Source: Nocardia sp. alder85J
GTDB lineage: Bacteria > Actinomycetota > Actinomycetes > Mycobacteriales > Mycobacteriaceae
Assembly (NCBI RefSeq): GCF_020176955.2
Contig: NZ_JAIUCZ020000012.1
Span: forward strand, 62,001-126,000
Direction: 5' to 3'
DNA: 64,000 bases
Below the pieces are notes generated by a model. It saw nothing but the letters and a program-made list of their open reading frames with translations. It did no database searches and had not been told where the DNA came from. Shown piece by piece: positions 1 through 13,000 of this stretch (its first letter is position 1; the number at the start of each line of letters is the position of its first letter). The position numbers were made by a program, and so were the translations under genes.

Positions 1-3000
1 TCGGTGATCGGCGGCACGATCGGGACCGGTGGCGCCAGCGGCACCGGTGCTGCGGTGGCGGCGAGACACCAGGTGTTGTCGTCGGTGCGGAGGAACACCT
101 CCTGCCGCCGGGAGGGGTCGGCGCGGGTGCCCGCGGTGGCCATCGCGGCGGTCGGTGTCGCGGTCAACTGCCACAGCCCAGGTCGGTGAGATGCTTCGAC
201 CCATCCGTGCCGGCCCGTTTCGGCCAGCACTTCCCGGAACTCCGCAGCGGTGCTGATCGTCAGCTCGATCTGCTCCCACGGGGTGACGCCGGGCACCGGG
301 TGCGAGTCCTCGTCGAACACGATGGTCTCGTGCTGTAACCACAGCGGAGTGACCAGATTGTCATCGGCGGTCCACGGGATCGCGGCATGCCAGTCGCCGC
401 GATGCCATTCCTCGACGACGGCGCCTTCGCCCGGCTGGTGGTCGCCGCGATGCCACCCCCACTGTGCGGGATCGATTGCCCGGTCGGCTCCCGGCACGGC
501 GACCAGGCCGTAGTCGGCTGGATCGTAACGGTCGCCCTCGTCCTGGTCCGCGACCGGATCACCGGGGACCGGGTCGACGACCGTGTCGCCCGATGGCGCC
601 GCGCCACCGCCGAGGCCCGGATCGACGGTGGTACCGGTGGCCGGCCGCTCCGTTTCGGCACGCTCGCCTACGTCTTCGACCGGCTCCCGCTCCACCTCGA
701 TGCCGGGCGCGGCTGCGGGTGTCGTGGCCGGACCCGGTTCGGTGTTTGTGAGGTCGAAGACGTAGGCGAGCGTGCCCGGATCCAGTGCGCGCCGGGCCCT
801 GGTGATCGCGACGTAGGCCAGCCGCAGTTCTTCTGCCGGTGGCACGACCAGTTCACCGCTGTCGGGATCGGTGGCCGGGTTCTTGAAGTCCTCGCCGATG
901 CGTACCGAATCCCATTCCAGGCCTTTGGCTTTGTGCGCGGTGCTGACGACCACGTCCGGTGTGGGTACTGCGGCGAGTTCGCGGGCCCGGTCGAGAGCGG
1001 CCTGCCGCTCCGCTGGTGTGCCGAAGGCGATCCATGCCTTCTCCGGTTTGCCCGCGTTGGGGCCTTTCTTGAGGATCCGTCCGCCTGGCAGTTGCTCGTG
1101 CAGGAATCCCGCGCGGGCGAGGATATGCCGTGAGCCGTAGGTCTGTCCCTCGGCGACGAGACCGTATGCGGCGTCGCGGAATCGGACGCCGGGCAGGGCT
1201 TCGGCACCGAGTTCGTGGATGCTCTGGACCAGTTGATCGAGATTGTCCAGGCCGGTGCGGTCGACGATGCGAGCCAGCATCGCGATTTTCGGATCGTCAC
1301 CGCGGTCGGCCTGGTCGACGACTTCGTCCCAGGTCCGGTACGGTGCGAGGTCGTCATGGATTCGCGTCGGCAGCGACCGCAGTCCTTTGAGGTAGCGCGC
1401 GGTGTCGACCAGTGCGGTGAGATCGCCCTTGGTGCCCTTGGGCACCCCGACGACCCGGCCCGCGCCCAGCTCCCGCGCGATCTCGGTGATCGCGCCGCTG
1501 TTGGACCGCACCAGGATCGCGTCCGGCGCCGCCAGCGTGCCGGGTTCGACGATTTCCGACTCCGGGCCGCCGCCTTCGATGCGCATCTCGGTACCGAGTA
1601 GTTGCAGGAAGGCGTTGCCCATTGTGGCGATCGCGGGGCCGAACCGGTACGACGTCGTCAGCGGTAGCGTCTGGTCTGCATCCAGCTCGGCGAGGGCGTT
1701 GACAGCGCCGGTGAACGCGTAGATGGCCTGGTTCTCGTCGCCGACGATCACCTTCTGCACACCGTGCTGGTCGCTGACCACCTTCTGCAACACCGGTGCG
1801 GTGTCTTGTGCTTCGTCGAGAAAAACCACCGTCGCCGGGCGTTGCAGCCCGGCTCCGGGCCGGCTGAAATCCGGTCGAGACAGCGCCCACATCTTCCGGA
1901 TGTGGTCATGGGTCAATCGCAATCGCCCGTCGTCGGCGACGAGGTCGACCCACACGGCACGGGCGGTCGACAGCAGTTTCTCTCGGCTGGCCGGAGGTAG
2001 TCCGGACAACCGCTCCGGCAGGTGCTGACGCCCGATGTCGTCATCGGCGCTGGTGGCGTAGACATCGACGGTGCGCGACGCCGCCAGGGCCTGTTCGGCG
2101 GGGGTCAGCGGGGCGTCGCGACCAGCGGCCAGGTTGCTGGTGAGACGGAGGTGGGCGGCGATGTCGGGAGGTTTGCGCAAGGCGGTCTTGTCGTTCAGCC
2201 GGGCCTGCCGGTGGCGACCGCCCCACACCACCGCCACGGAATGTCCTGTCCGCGATTCCACGTTCGCGGGCATGTCGCGGTCGGCCTCCAACTGCACTGT
2301 CTTGTTGAACGCGAGGTAGATGATGCGGGCATCCGGGTCGGCCTCGCCGATACGGCGCGCACAGCCTCGGAGGGTGCTCGTCTTCCCCGCTCCGGCGCCG
2401 GCCTGAATCTTCACGGTGCGGCCGGCCAGTACCGCGTCGTACACGGCCTGCTGCTGCGGCGACGGTGCAAACTTCTCGCCGTCGAGCTTCACTGGTGCCG
2501 TGGCACCGGCTACCGGTTCGGTGATGGTGTCGGGGTCGAGGCTGACGGAGACCGGCGGCCGATCGCGGGGTGCATGGTCGGGACCGGCATCGGTGGTGAG
2601 GAGGTGGCGCGCCTGGCGGATGGCGGTGTGGAGGAACTCGCTGACCACAGCCGGGTCGCCGTCGTCGGAGTGCGAGTGCCAGATGCCCCGGGGGTACTCG
2701 ATCTCCCGGTTGGTCAGCACGATCCGCGGCTCGAGCATCCCAGGCGAAGCGCCGACAGTGATCGTGTGGTGGTTGATCACGTGCAGGTCGGCGGGGACAT
2801 GTCCCCGGCTCCGGAGCTGCGTGAGTAGCGCAGGGGCGAGCAGCTTCCGCAGGTGCTCGACGGCGTCGAATCCGGCGTCGGCCAGTTCGGCCAGCGGTTG
2901 AGCCAATGCGGGGATGCCGCCGAGCTGGTCGTAGGCATCGGCGAACGCTGCTTTGGTCAGCGCGGCGTGCAGTGCGCGGTCCAGGATCGGGCGCCCGTCC

Positions 3001-6000
3001 GGTGCGTCGCGGACAAGGCCCGATCCGGCGACCGCGGCGAGGACTTCGCTGTCGCGCAGCAGCGGCTCGATGGCGGGCCGGATCGGTTGCAGGGCGGCGG
3101 TGATCCTGTGCCGCCGCACGTCTTCCGCATACGCGTCTGCCTCGTGGCGGGTGCGCAGAAACGCGCGGATGGCCGCCATCGCGGAACCGGGTTCGTGCCC
3201 GCTGCGCCCGGCGGGTGCGGGCACGGCGACGGTCGCACGGTCGGTCAGGTCGCGGGCGGTGATCGACGACAGGTGCTCACCGGTGGCGGTGAGCTGGAAG
3301 GAGTAGCCGCCTGCCTCGATCGTGAGCCCGAGCGAGGTGCTTGTCGGCGAGATGTCGGTGAGGTCGCCGATTCGCTCGATCGACGGGTTGATGTCGAATC
3401 CGAGGTCGCGCCATTCGTTGTCGTGTAGCCGTCGCGTCGCGGCCTCGGTCTCCGGTGACCAGGTCGCCCGGGACCACCGGTCCCACACCGCCGCCGCGAG
3501 CCTGCGGGCGAACTCCTCCTGGACGAAGGGTTCTCGCGCGGCGGAGGCCAGCACGTTGGTGTCGGTGTTACGAAACCGGGGGTCATTGGCCACCGACAGG
3601 TACAGCGGTCCGAGCTGGCGGTAGACGGCCATCGGCCCGAATGTCGACAGGAACAGGTCGAGATTGCCCAGGGCCGCCAGCCGGGCCAGCGGGTTGTTCT
3701 CATCGATCCGGTCCGCGTAGATACCGACCGCCTGGTTTAGCCAGTGTGGTGCGCTCGCAGCATCGTGGTGGGCGGCGGGTGCGCGCGGGGTGTCGGTGAG
3801 GGTGGCTCGGTGGGCACGGATCATCGGCATGATCTGCGTGGTTGTCGCCGCTGTCCCGATCCGCTCGCCGGTACGGTGCCACGACGGCGGGCCGGCCGGG
3901 TCGCGGTCGGCCGGACGCTCCACCGTGTAGCGCTCGTCGAGAACCTGACCGCGGCGGTGGACGAAATAGCAGACCTCGCCGACGTCGATGTGGAAGTCGT
4001 CGCTGTACCAGGTGCGGCCGCTGGCGACGAACCGTTCCCGAGGCCCCCGCAGGTCGATACCACCAGGCAAGCGGACATCCGTCACGATGTGCTCGAGGGC
4101 GTCCGCTGGCTGCACCGGCACGGAATCCGGTGCCGGTGGTGGCTCGTCGCCGGTGGCGGAACCAGTGAAGTCCAGCCCGAGCTGTGATTCGTCGACCGGG
4201 TCAGGCGGGCGCTCCCGAGGCCGACCGGGTGTTGGGGGACCGATGTATCCGACGTAGGTTTCGTGCGGCGCGATCAGCCCGAGCGCTCTCTCCAGCTTGG
4301 AGGGAGGCCGCCGTGCGGCCGGTGTGTCGTCGAGTTCCGGATCAGACGCGGGGATGACCGGCGTGGTGCCGGATGTGATGGTGTCGGCCGGTTCTTCGTC
4401 CTCGGAGTCGGCGGGATCCGGGTCGGTGCGTGGGGTGCGGGGTGTGTGCAGTGCGCGGGCTTTGGCCAGGGCGGCGGCGAAGGATGTCTCGCGGATCGAG
4501 TCGTGTCGGCCAGTGGCGTCGACCCATAGGAACACGCCGCGCCGCTGGCCTTTCTCGCGGGCTTGCAATCGCGAGTCGAGTTCGATGTGGTCGCCGTCGG
4601 GGTCGCCGACCAGCACCGTGCCGTCCCAGGTCGGATGCAGGTCCGCGCCGAGGGGATCGATGTCGTTGGCGGGCTGCCGGTACCGGTCGACAAGGTCGCG
4701 CAGGACGGACTCCAGCACTTGATCGCCGAGGAACCCCGCAGGGTCGATCCCGGTGGCGACGAGATCGTCGATGACCCTGGGAGCCTGCGTCCGTACGTGA
4801 TCGATGACCTGACGAATCGCAGTGCCGTGCAGCGGGCTGCGGCTCGCGCCCGACAGAGAGGAGCGGCTGAAGCTGTTTCCGATCAGCTCGCTCGAGCGGG
4901 CGATGGCATGCATCATCTCGTGCTTGAGCAGCGCGGGGGCTGCCAGGGCCGCCAGCGCTTTCCGGGCCGCGGCGACGCGGGTGTGGACTTCGATCGTGGC
5001 AGGCGGGAGGAGATCGCGTCGTCCTGCGCGCAGGCACGCTTCGGCGACCGCGGCGCGGTGGTCCGCGCCCCATCCGTCGTGATAGCCGATCCGATCTTCG
5101 ATCGTGACAACCCGCCATTCGCCGGCGGTCCTCGCCACCGCGATGTTGCTGTCGGCGATGCGCCAACCCCGGTAGTCCACCGTCCACGAGGGGTCCGGTC
5201 GCGTCCCGGCGTGCCGGGCGAACAAGGTGGCGGTGGCGGCCGTGATCCAGTACCGGAGGTAGTCGTCGGTGAGGTCGTCACGCAATTGTGGTGTGTACTC
5301 GGCGATGTCGGCGAGGTTGATGTCGATGAGTTCGTCGAGCAGATGCGAATGTGGCTCCGGCCGGTTGCTGGTGTCGCGCAACGACACCAGCGGGTCCGCG
5401 TCCATCGCTGCGATGGCCGCGTCTCGCCAGGACCGCAGGTCGGTGTCGCTGCGGAACGGGTGCGGGGGACGGGGATCGGTGTAGGCGTCCGGCGGTGGGG
5501 AGGTGGTCCCGGATTCGGTGTCGCGAATCGTGCGGATCAGATCGCGCAGCGTGGCGTAGGTGTCGGGGTGATAGTCGGGCTGGTTACCGATGATCTCGCT
5601 GTTGGTCAGCTGCGCCTGATACAGCGCCCGCAATGCGCCGTCGTAGGCGCCGGCGTCCCGCAACGAATGGGCCTGCGCGATCAGTTGATCGGCGCGGGCC
5701 CGGCGTGCCTGGGCGCGCTGTTCGATCTTGTCCCAGGCGGTGGTGGGGTATCGCGGATTCGCGGCCAGCAACTCGGCGGTGACGGCATGCACCTGCCGGA
5801 CTCCGTAGCGGTGTGTCAGGTCGCGGAGGTACGCCGACACGACGCTGGAGGCGATCATATCGGCGTCGGAGACGCCTCCCCAGCAGTTGCGGGACCAGTC
5901 AGCAACAGTGCAGTGAATCAGCGAGCGGTCCAACTCGGACACCCCGAAGTACGGCACCAGCGCGGACAGATCGTCCTCTGCCGCCGGTGGTGTGGGCGTC

Positions 6001-8866
6001 GGGCCGAGCGCCTCCACCGCAAGGGCGTCGGCGCCGGACTGCTCGAAATCCGAGGCGTCGGGACAACGGTCGCCGCCTGCCCGGTCGGTGTCGTTGCCGA
6101 GTTCGGGTGCCGTGGTATCAGGATCGGTGATCGTCACCGTCGCGTCGGTGGGCACGGTCGGCTCACCGTCCGATACCGGCTGCGTCTCGGCGGGGACGGT
6201 GAAGTTCGTGTCGTCGGCACCGTCCGGTGACATCGGGGGACCGGCGAACAACTCGGCGATCGGTATCTGGTCGGCGACGGGAATCGCGCCGCTATCGGCC
6301 GGGACAGCCGGAAGCGTTGGAATCTGTTGTATTCCAGCACTATTCGAGGAGATGAGGTGGCGGCGGGCCCGTGTGATGGCGTCGGTGAGTGTCGCCGGGC
6401 TGGGACCGATGTCCGGTGAGGTCGTCCAGCGATCGCCGACGGAGGTGATCCGCACGTGAGCGCCATCGCGATCGCCGACGATGACCGATTCGGTGGTGGT
6501 GTCCTCGTACAGATCGGCACCGAGAGGAACCGGCTCGAACAACGAATCGTCACGGCCACCAGCGGCGATGTGTGTGCGGCGCAGATCGTCGACGATGGCA
6601 CCGGCGACACCGTCACGCAGCCATTCGGCCGCGTCGAGACCCTCGCCTTCCGCTGCGGCCACGAGCACGGGTTCCGCGGTGCGAATGGTGTCCAGCACCG
6701 TCCGGACGGCTTCTTTGGTGAGTCTCGAATAGGAGACCCAGCCTTGCGAGCGCGAGGGACGTGCTGCTGCGTGGAGCAATTCGTGGCCGGCCAGCGCGCG
6801 CCGTGCCCGGTCGGCCAGCGCGGTGCGCAGCGCATGAACACGCGCATGGGCAGCGCCTTGTTCAGGTGTGATCCGGGCACGTTGCCCAGACAGGATCAGT
6901 GCCTGGGCGAAGGCAGCGCGGTGATCGACACCCCAGCAGTCCAGCGAGTTGTCCTCGCTGCGCACGAACCACCGGTCGTCGATCCGGGAGACGGCCACGT
7001 CGCGGGTACCCGGGTGCCAGATGCCTCGTCGCTCGTACCACACCGTGTCGCGATCGCTGCTGGTCAGCGACGGGAGTACCTCCCAGAACAGGTCGGCCTT
7101 CACCCGGGCCGCGACGTCGGGGTCGCCGAGATCCACGCCCAGGTCCGGGCGCTGGTGCGGCAGTTCGGACAGGATCATGGCGACGACGGTCCGTGTGTCC
7201 TCGGCGCGCTGCCGGTCCGGGCGCCACCCGAAGGCCACCGACATCAGCGGATCGGAGGCGAACTGGGCAGCGGCCCAGCGCCGGAACGATGCGAGGTCCT
7301 GCTCGGTGGCGAAGGGGCTTGTCCATCCCCGGCGGGCGTGACCGAGGGCGTGGTCGGCGATGTCGGCGGCCAGCCGTTCGAGGGCGAGATCGTGCGGGGT
7401 GGTGTAGCAGTAGACGTAGCGAGCGACCCGGATCGCGGCCGCAGCAGCCGGGTCGGCCGCGGCGGCGCGCTGCAACCCGAGATCGACGAGATCGGTGAAC
7501 TCCGCTGTGACAGCAAGGTATTCCGGCGACATGCCCAGAGTGCGGGCGGCATCGACGATCCGGGGATCGCGTGCCAGGCCATCGCGGATCGTCGTCCAGA
7601 CCGCACCGGTGACCTCATGGGCGGCGGCGTACCAGCCGTCACGATAGGACTTCTCGATCCATTCGACCGTCCGTCTATGCCGGTGCTGCCGGCGGAGTAC
7701 GTCGGCGACTTCGGCGTGATCGCGGGGGTTCGGTCCCTGCTGGAGGTGACCGGCGTCGAACTGCGCGCGACCGATCGCCACCCACGGGTTGAGTGTCCCG
7801 TCGGCCACTGGGGGCGGCACAGGCGATGGTGGCCAGCGCGCGGCATCGGCGGTGAGTTCCTCGGTGCCGGAGGCGCGGACACCGAGGTGGTCACGGACAT
7901 CGGCGAGGGTGGAGATGAGGTTGAATGCGGTGGTGTAGCCGGGAATTTGGCGTCGATCACGACGCGTTTCGCGTCGTGATCGACGTCGATCTGATGGTCG
8001 AGGCGGGTGTGCCGCGGCGGTGGCAACCGATGCTCGATGCGGTAGCCCACCTGCTGATAGCCGACCACGGCCTGATGAATCCATCCGTCGTTCACCGGTG
8101 CCGACTCGGGCTCGGTCGCCGAATACCGGCGTCCGGTCTCCGGGTCGGTAGCGACCAGTCCGGCGAAGGTGGTCCACGCGCTCGGATCGTGGCCACCAAC
8201 CGCCTGCGCCTTGGCACGTGCTCGACGGGCTTCGGCCACCAGCGCTTCGAGAGCCAAGCCGGCCGCCGGGCGGCGTGACGGTGCGAGCGCCGGTGGATCC
8301 TCGTCGGCGGCATCCCGGTCATCGGCTTCATCGGTCTCGGTGGGGGGAGTGGCGTCGGTGTGTGGCCGAATCTTGTTGTTTCGGAGTCTGTTCGGGCTTC
8401 TGAAACCGGTGGGAGTGAGGCTGGTGCGGAGCCAGTGTGGGCCGAGGGCGTTGCCGGTGTGGGTGTGGCGCCTACCGGTGTCGACATGTTCGATGACCAC
8501 TCGGGCGGTCGTGGTGTCGCGGTCGCCTGGGATTGTTGAAGTCTTCAGCACGCGTACGATTTCCGGCTCGCCGCCGGCCTCGGGACTGCGGACGAGGATG
8601 TCGCCGACCTTGAGGGTGGTCGCGTCGGTGACGGCGGGACCACGAGCCGTGATCGCCTGCTGCTCGACCGGAGTCAGGCACCGCCATGTCAACGGCATTG
8701 CACCCCAGTAATATTCGCGTCGATCTTGGGATGCGAGGTCTTCGACGACCAACGGCGCTACCAGCGCCGTGGCGTCGGTCGGGGCTTCGAGCACCCGCAC
8801 GAGCACGGGCCTGCGGGAGGCGGCATCGGTGAGCAGCAGAAGCTCACCGGAACCGACCTCGGTCAA
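1..8866 (-). CDS. Giant UvrD-type helicase protein, partial at left edge, frame broken near 7945
   Basis: A superfamily 1 DNA helicase of the UvrD/Rep class that extends past the left edge. Its ATPase core lies at the C-terminal side: Walker A AGAGAGKTSTL near 2375-2405, Walker B VVFLDEAQD near 1805-1835, VGDENQAIYAF near 1720-1755, VVVSTAHKAKGLEWDS near 905-955 and AYVAITRARR near 785-815. The roughly 5 kb encoding the part before the core matches nothing I recognise and contains a duplicated module (about 6.9-7.2 kb and 5.0-5.2 kb). The frame is continuous from position 1 to about 7949; upstream of that the coding signal is one frame over, so a one-base frame change is needed. The start is unresolved; TTG at 8866 is the first usable codon after the upstream stop, though an earlier GTG overlapping that gene is possible. 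It follows a relaxase gene, so a role in conjugative DNA processing is inferred. Confidence 0.75.
7951..7985. repeat. Perfect 16-bp inverted repeat inside the helicase gene
   Basis: Arms 7951-7966 and 7970-7985 are exact reverse complements separated by three bases (TTT on the plus strand). In the minus-strand message this is a strong hairpin that ends two bases before the point where the coding frame changes (about 7945-7949). It could provoke a sequencing or assembly indel, or it could be functional. Confidence 0.9.
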
Positions 8867-8916
8867 CGGCGGACGCTCGGCGAGATCGGCGAACGCGGTC
8901 CGCGGTGGCGACGAAC

Positions 8917-9648
8917 CTACAGGCTGTAGTGCAGCCTCGGCATGCCCACTCCGGCCCGCCGCCGGTCCTCCTGATCCAGACCCCGGCGCAACTCGGTCAT
9001 CATCCACTGATGCACCGGATCGCCTGCCGACGCGGGAAGGTCCATCCCCTCGGCCCGCATCGCTTGCAGCAGGTGGACCGCCGGCTCGACCGGGCTCGTC
9101 GCCGTGGCCGGGAACAGAATCTGAACCAGATCGAACAGGTCGTCGTCCTCGGCCGGGTCCGCCCACGGCGTCGCCCACCGCTGCATCGGCGGCTTCCGAC
9201 TCCACACCATGTCGAGCTGCTCCCCGATCACTTGCTCCCGATCGGAGATCGTCGGCTCCGGATCCTGCTCCTCGTACCCCTCGAACAGCTGGCCCAGCGC
9301 TATCTGGATCGCCTGCTCCCGGGCCCGGATCCGCAGCCCGGTCACGACCGCGTCGCCAGGCTCGCTGCCATAGGCGTCGCGGTACAGAGTCAGAGCGTGC
9401 TCGAACAGCGGCCCGGTCGTTTGCCGGATCTGCTGCTCCAGCTGGTCCGTCTTCGCGGCGAGGAACGTTGCCCGCTGCTGCGGGCTCCACTCTATGGGCA
9501 GGTCGTCGCGGTAGCGGCGTTCTACGTCGTCGCGGATCTCGCTCGTCATCATCTGCATCGCCATCGTTGTCGTCGAAGAGAGTCGGCTCGTCCAACAGTA
9601 GCCTCTTACGCCTGGGTCGAGGCATCGCCTCGGTCGCGGATGGGACAT
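8917..9648 (-). CDS. Hypothetical transfer-region protein, start uncertain
   Basis: A soluble, helical, acidic protein of about 215-243 residues that I do not recognise. The certain part starts at EIRDDVERRYRDDLPIEW and ends MPRLHYSL. The annotated start (9648) has a good Shine-Dalgarno (GGAAGG six bases upstream), but the first ~30 residues in this frame read poorly. An internal ATG at 9564 starts MAMQMMTSEI. In the neighbouring frame, ATG 9625 encodes a convincing N-terminus, MPRPRRKRLLLDEPTLF followed by an acidic stretch, that fades where this frame becomes good; the true protein may therefore need a one-base frame correction near 9545-9560. It lies between the relaxase and the giant helicase and is probably co-transcribed with both. 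Confidence 0.65.
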   Translation of the reverse strand: MSHPRPRRCLDPGVRGYCWTSRLSSTTTMAMQMMTSEIRDDVERRYRDDLPIEWSPQQRATFLAAKTDQLEQQIRQTTGPLFEHALTLYRDAYGSEPGDAVVTGLRIRAREQAIQIALGQLFEGYEEQDPEPTISDREQVIGEQLDMVWSRKPPMQRWATPWADPAEDDDLFDLVQILFPATATSPVEPAVHLLQAMRAEGMDLPASAGDPVHQWMMTELRRGLDQEDRRRAGVGMPRLHYSL

Positions 9649-10037
9649 CACCTGCCTTCCACCCGGGCCGTCGCGACGGCACCGCAACGGCGGTGCACAG
9701 CGGCGAAACGGCTTACACGGGCATCGCCATCGCGAAGTGGCTGGAGGACTGGGGATTCGACGCTGTGCCGGAGATCCCTGCCGAGCGCCTCATCCGCTAC
9801 CGCGAACTCAGGTAGCGGGGGCTTTCCATCGACGGTAACAGCCCGGCTGAGCTGCTGCCAGAAGTTCTGGCTCCCACTCGAGGCTTGGATCCTGGATGCT
9901 GCGGCACGACTGGGTGCTGGCCTGCTCGGACGCGGTGGGGCTGTGACAGTCGGCTCGAGGCGTCGGCCATCGAGGACTGCGAGTCGGACAATGGCTCTGC
10001 CATCGGATCGTTTCGGTGAACAGCCCTGGAGTGGTTC
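9649..10037. other. Gap between relaxase and downstream gene, with a possible 41-residue plus-strand ORF
   Basis: About 390 bases without a convincing minus-strand gene. On the plus strand, GTG 9691 to stop 9815 encodes a short peptide whose second half (AIAKWLEDWGFDAVPEIPAE, then a basic end) looks protein-like. It has no good ribosome binding site and may be a gene remnant. No other feature seen. Confidence 0.35.
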
Positions 10038-13000
10038 TCAGGCCCTGGGACCCCGCGGGCCACGAAGGGCGTCGTTCGGGCGGACTCGAACATGTATTGA
10101 TCGGTCGGTCGCAGCGTCCAATTGTGTTGTACGAGTGTCATTTTCTTCATCCGGCCAGATGTCGCCGATCGAATCGTCGCCGGTTTCCCGTGGCGTTTCC
10201 GAGTCGTGACCGCCGTTGGTGGGCACGGCGCGGCGGCGCTGTTCGGTCACGGTGGCGTCCAGGTCGGCCTGTAATTGTGCAAGCTGCTGGTCGAGCTCGA
10301 TACGGTGTTCGTTCTGGCGGTGAGTTCGTTCGGCGTCTTCGGTGATGGCACGTTGCAGGTCGGCCTGGAGCGCGCCGGCATCGGCGATGCGGCTGGTGAT
10401 GTGTGCCCATTGGTCAGGGTATGCCCCGAGCGCGATGGCGGCGTCGGTTGCTGTGCGCAACGCTGCTCTGGCTTGGACGTGTTCGGCATGGAAGGCGGCG
10501 ACGCGGCTGGTGGCTGTGGCGATGTCGTCGTCGAGTTGGTGCCGGGCAGCTTTGCCTCGAACGGCGTTGGTGTTCCGGCGGTGCGTCAGGGCGACCAGAT
10601 CGGCGCGAGCCTGATGCCAGCGTGTCTCGGTATCCCGCGTGTTTTGCTCGGTTTCGAGCGCGGCGGCGACGATCGGGCCTTGGGTGTGCAGGCGTCGATG
10701 GTCTCGGCGTGTCTCGTCGGCCACGGCTGTGGGCGACAGATCGCTACCGGGGGCGCTTGTCTGCCGCATTCGGTGGATGGCGTCAGCGAGACGGGTGATC
10801 TCCGTTTCCAGTTCGCTGTCCGGCATCATCTGCAACCGCCCGCCGGTGGTGGTCGATTGTGGTGGACGGGGTTGTGGTGCTGGCGTCCGCACCACGATCG
10901 TCTTCGGGCTGATGCCGGGTTCGGATTCGGTCCGGCGGGCGGCGGCGCTTTCGGCGCGCAGGAGCTGGCCTTCGAGCAGTTCCTTATCCGCGTGGGCGGC
11001 GGCGACCACGTCACTGTCCATGTCGTCGGCGGCGATCCGGAGCGCGTCGACGTCGCCGGGGGTGACCATTCCCTGGTCGCCGGCATGGTTTTCCCACGCT
11101 CGTTGCGCGTGGTCGGCGGCGTTCTTGGCATCGTCGGCTCGGGACCGCGCGGCGGCGGCCTCCATCGCGAGGATCGCCACAGTCGGTTCGTCCGGCGCAG
11201 ATTCAGCACCGGCGCCTGCGGGCCGGGCGGTTGCGGCAGCGTGCACCGCGGTGGCGTGGGCATGCTCAGCGGCCGTGGCGGCGCGGTCGGCATCCTGCCA
11301 TGCCCGGTGGGCATCCAACGCGGCGACCCGGAAGGGCGCCTGGACGTCGGCTTGGTGCCGCATGGCGATCACCATGGGATCGGCAGCGCGTCGGTGCTGT
11401 CCTGCCCCAGCAAGGTGTATGGCCCACAGGTCCTTGGTGCGTTGCCTCGCGGCAGCCAGGTCCGCGCGTAGCCGCTTCACGCGTTCGTCCGATGTCGCCT
11501 CCGGGTAGGGCACGATCGGGGCAGGACCGGTGATGTCGAAATCGATCAGAATCTCGGCATCATCGACCCCGGATCGCGGCTGTGGTGAGGCGTCGGCAGG
11601 TTCGTCGGGAGCGTGGGCCAGTACCGCAGAGAGATAGTCCTCGTCGAGTTCGTCCGGGGCGAGTGTGCTGACCGGCCGATCGGAGTCGGCCGAAGAGGTC
11701 GGCACGGTATCGGATTCGGGCGGAATGTCACTGTCGGACAATGGTTCCGGCTGTACGTGCGGCGGCATTTCTCCGTCGAGGTGTTCGAGGAGGGCTGGGT
11801 CGAGGTGCCGGGTCAGCCTCCACCAGACAGCGGCGGCGGGCAGTTCGTCGGGCAGTGGGTATGCGGTGACCACGGACTCGAACAGCTCTGCGGCGTCGAG
11901 GCCTGTGCGCGCTGTGGCGGTGAGCCGGTCGGCGAGCACGGGCCAGTATGCATCGTCGACCAGCCGGGTATCGAGACGGTCGGCCAACGCGGCCCATCGT
12001 GCGGCTGCTCGGGTGGGATCGCCCAGAATCGTGGCCACGCGATCGTCCAGGCGCTGTTGGTGGCTGATTTCCCTGGCGAACATGCGATCCGGGCCGGTCG
12101 GGCGAGGGTCGACGGTGGGTACTGCGGTTGCGGCGCGCCAGACGGCGACATCGGCGATCAGCGTCGTGGCGTCGGCAGACAGTAGCGGCCGCGCCCAGCC
12201 GGGCGCGTTCGCCGGCGTCCATGCCACGGCGTCGGCTGCGATCCGGGCAGCCAGTTCGCTGACGAGCGCGGCGCGGGCTGCCAGGTAGCTGCCGAAGTGG
12301 GGGTCGTCGGCGATCGGGTCCGGGATGCCGGTCATCCAGGGCAGGGGGCCGGAACCGGTGGCGCGGGTGACGGTGGCGGTGAGCCGCCAGTCCAGGACTG
12401 CGGCGACATCTCGTGCGGTGCCCAGCTCCCGCTGGTTGCGGACGCGAGTCAGTGCCGGAATGGGCTCGATGCCGCACAGCGCCAGTATCGCCAGGTGCTG
12501 CCGAAGGGTCGGCCACGCGGCGGCGTCGGTGACTCCGGCCACCACAGTGTCGGCGGTGCGCTCGAGGTGTGCGAGTTCCTCGGTGCCGAGCAGGGTTTCC
12601 GCGGCGGTCCCGAGGGCGTGCACGTAGGCGTCGACGGCGGCGGCGAGGCGGGTGCGGGGGTCATGCAGTTCGGAGATCAGCGTGACGACGGCTTTCTGCG
12701 CGCCGTCGCGGGCCAGTACCCGGGTGAGCAGTTCCGCCGCGGTCTGCGGATGCATGGCCTTGTCGGTCACGATGGACTGCTCGTCACCGGTCTGCGCGGT
12801 GGGCACGTACAGGTGGTTGGTGAGGCTCCCGCGGGTGGCGGCCATGTAGATGTCGTTGCGGGTCTCGTTGCCGGACAGGACGGTATAGCCCGAGTCGGCG
12901 GTGATCCCTTGCGAGGTCATGATCGTTGACGCGTAGCCGAGGATGACGTGCTCGGTGACGTATTCGGCGGGCAGCGTCACCGCCAGTGAGGTGCGCAGAT

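Noticed and set aside
4563..6230. Long plus-strand open frame opposite the helicase gene
   Set aside because: It is an antisense shadow caused by GC-rich codon structure; the minus strand shows helicase motifs across this interval.
7940..7956. Programmed -1 frameshift signal
   Set aside because: No X-XXY-YYZ slippery sequence at the change of frame, and the hairpin lies before rather than after the site in the message; error or mutation is simpler.
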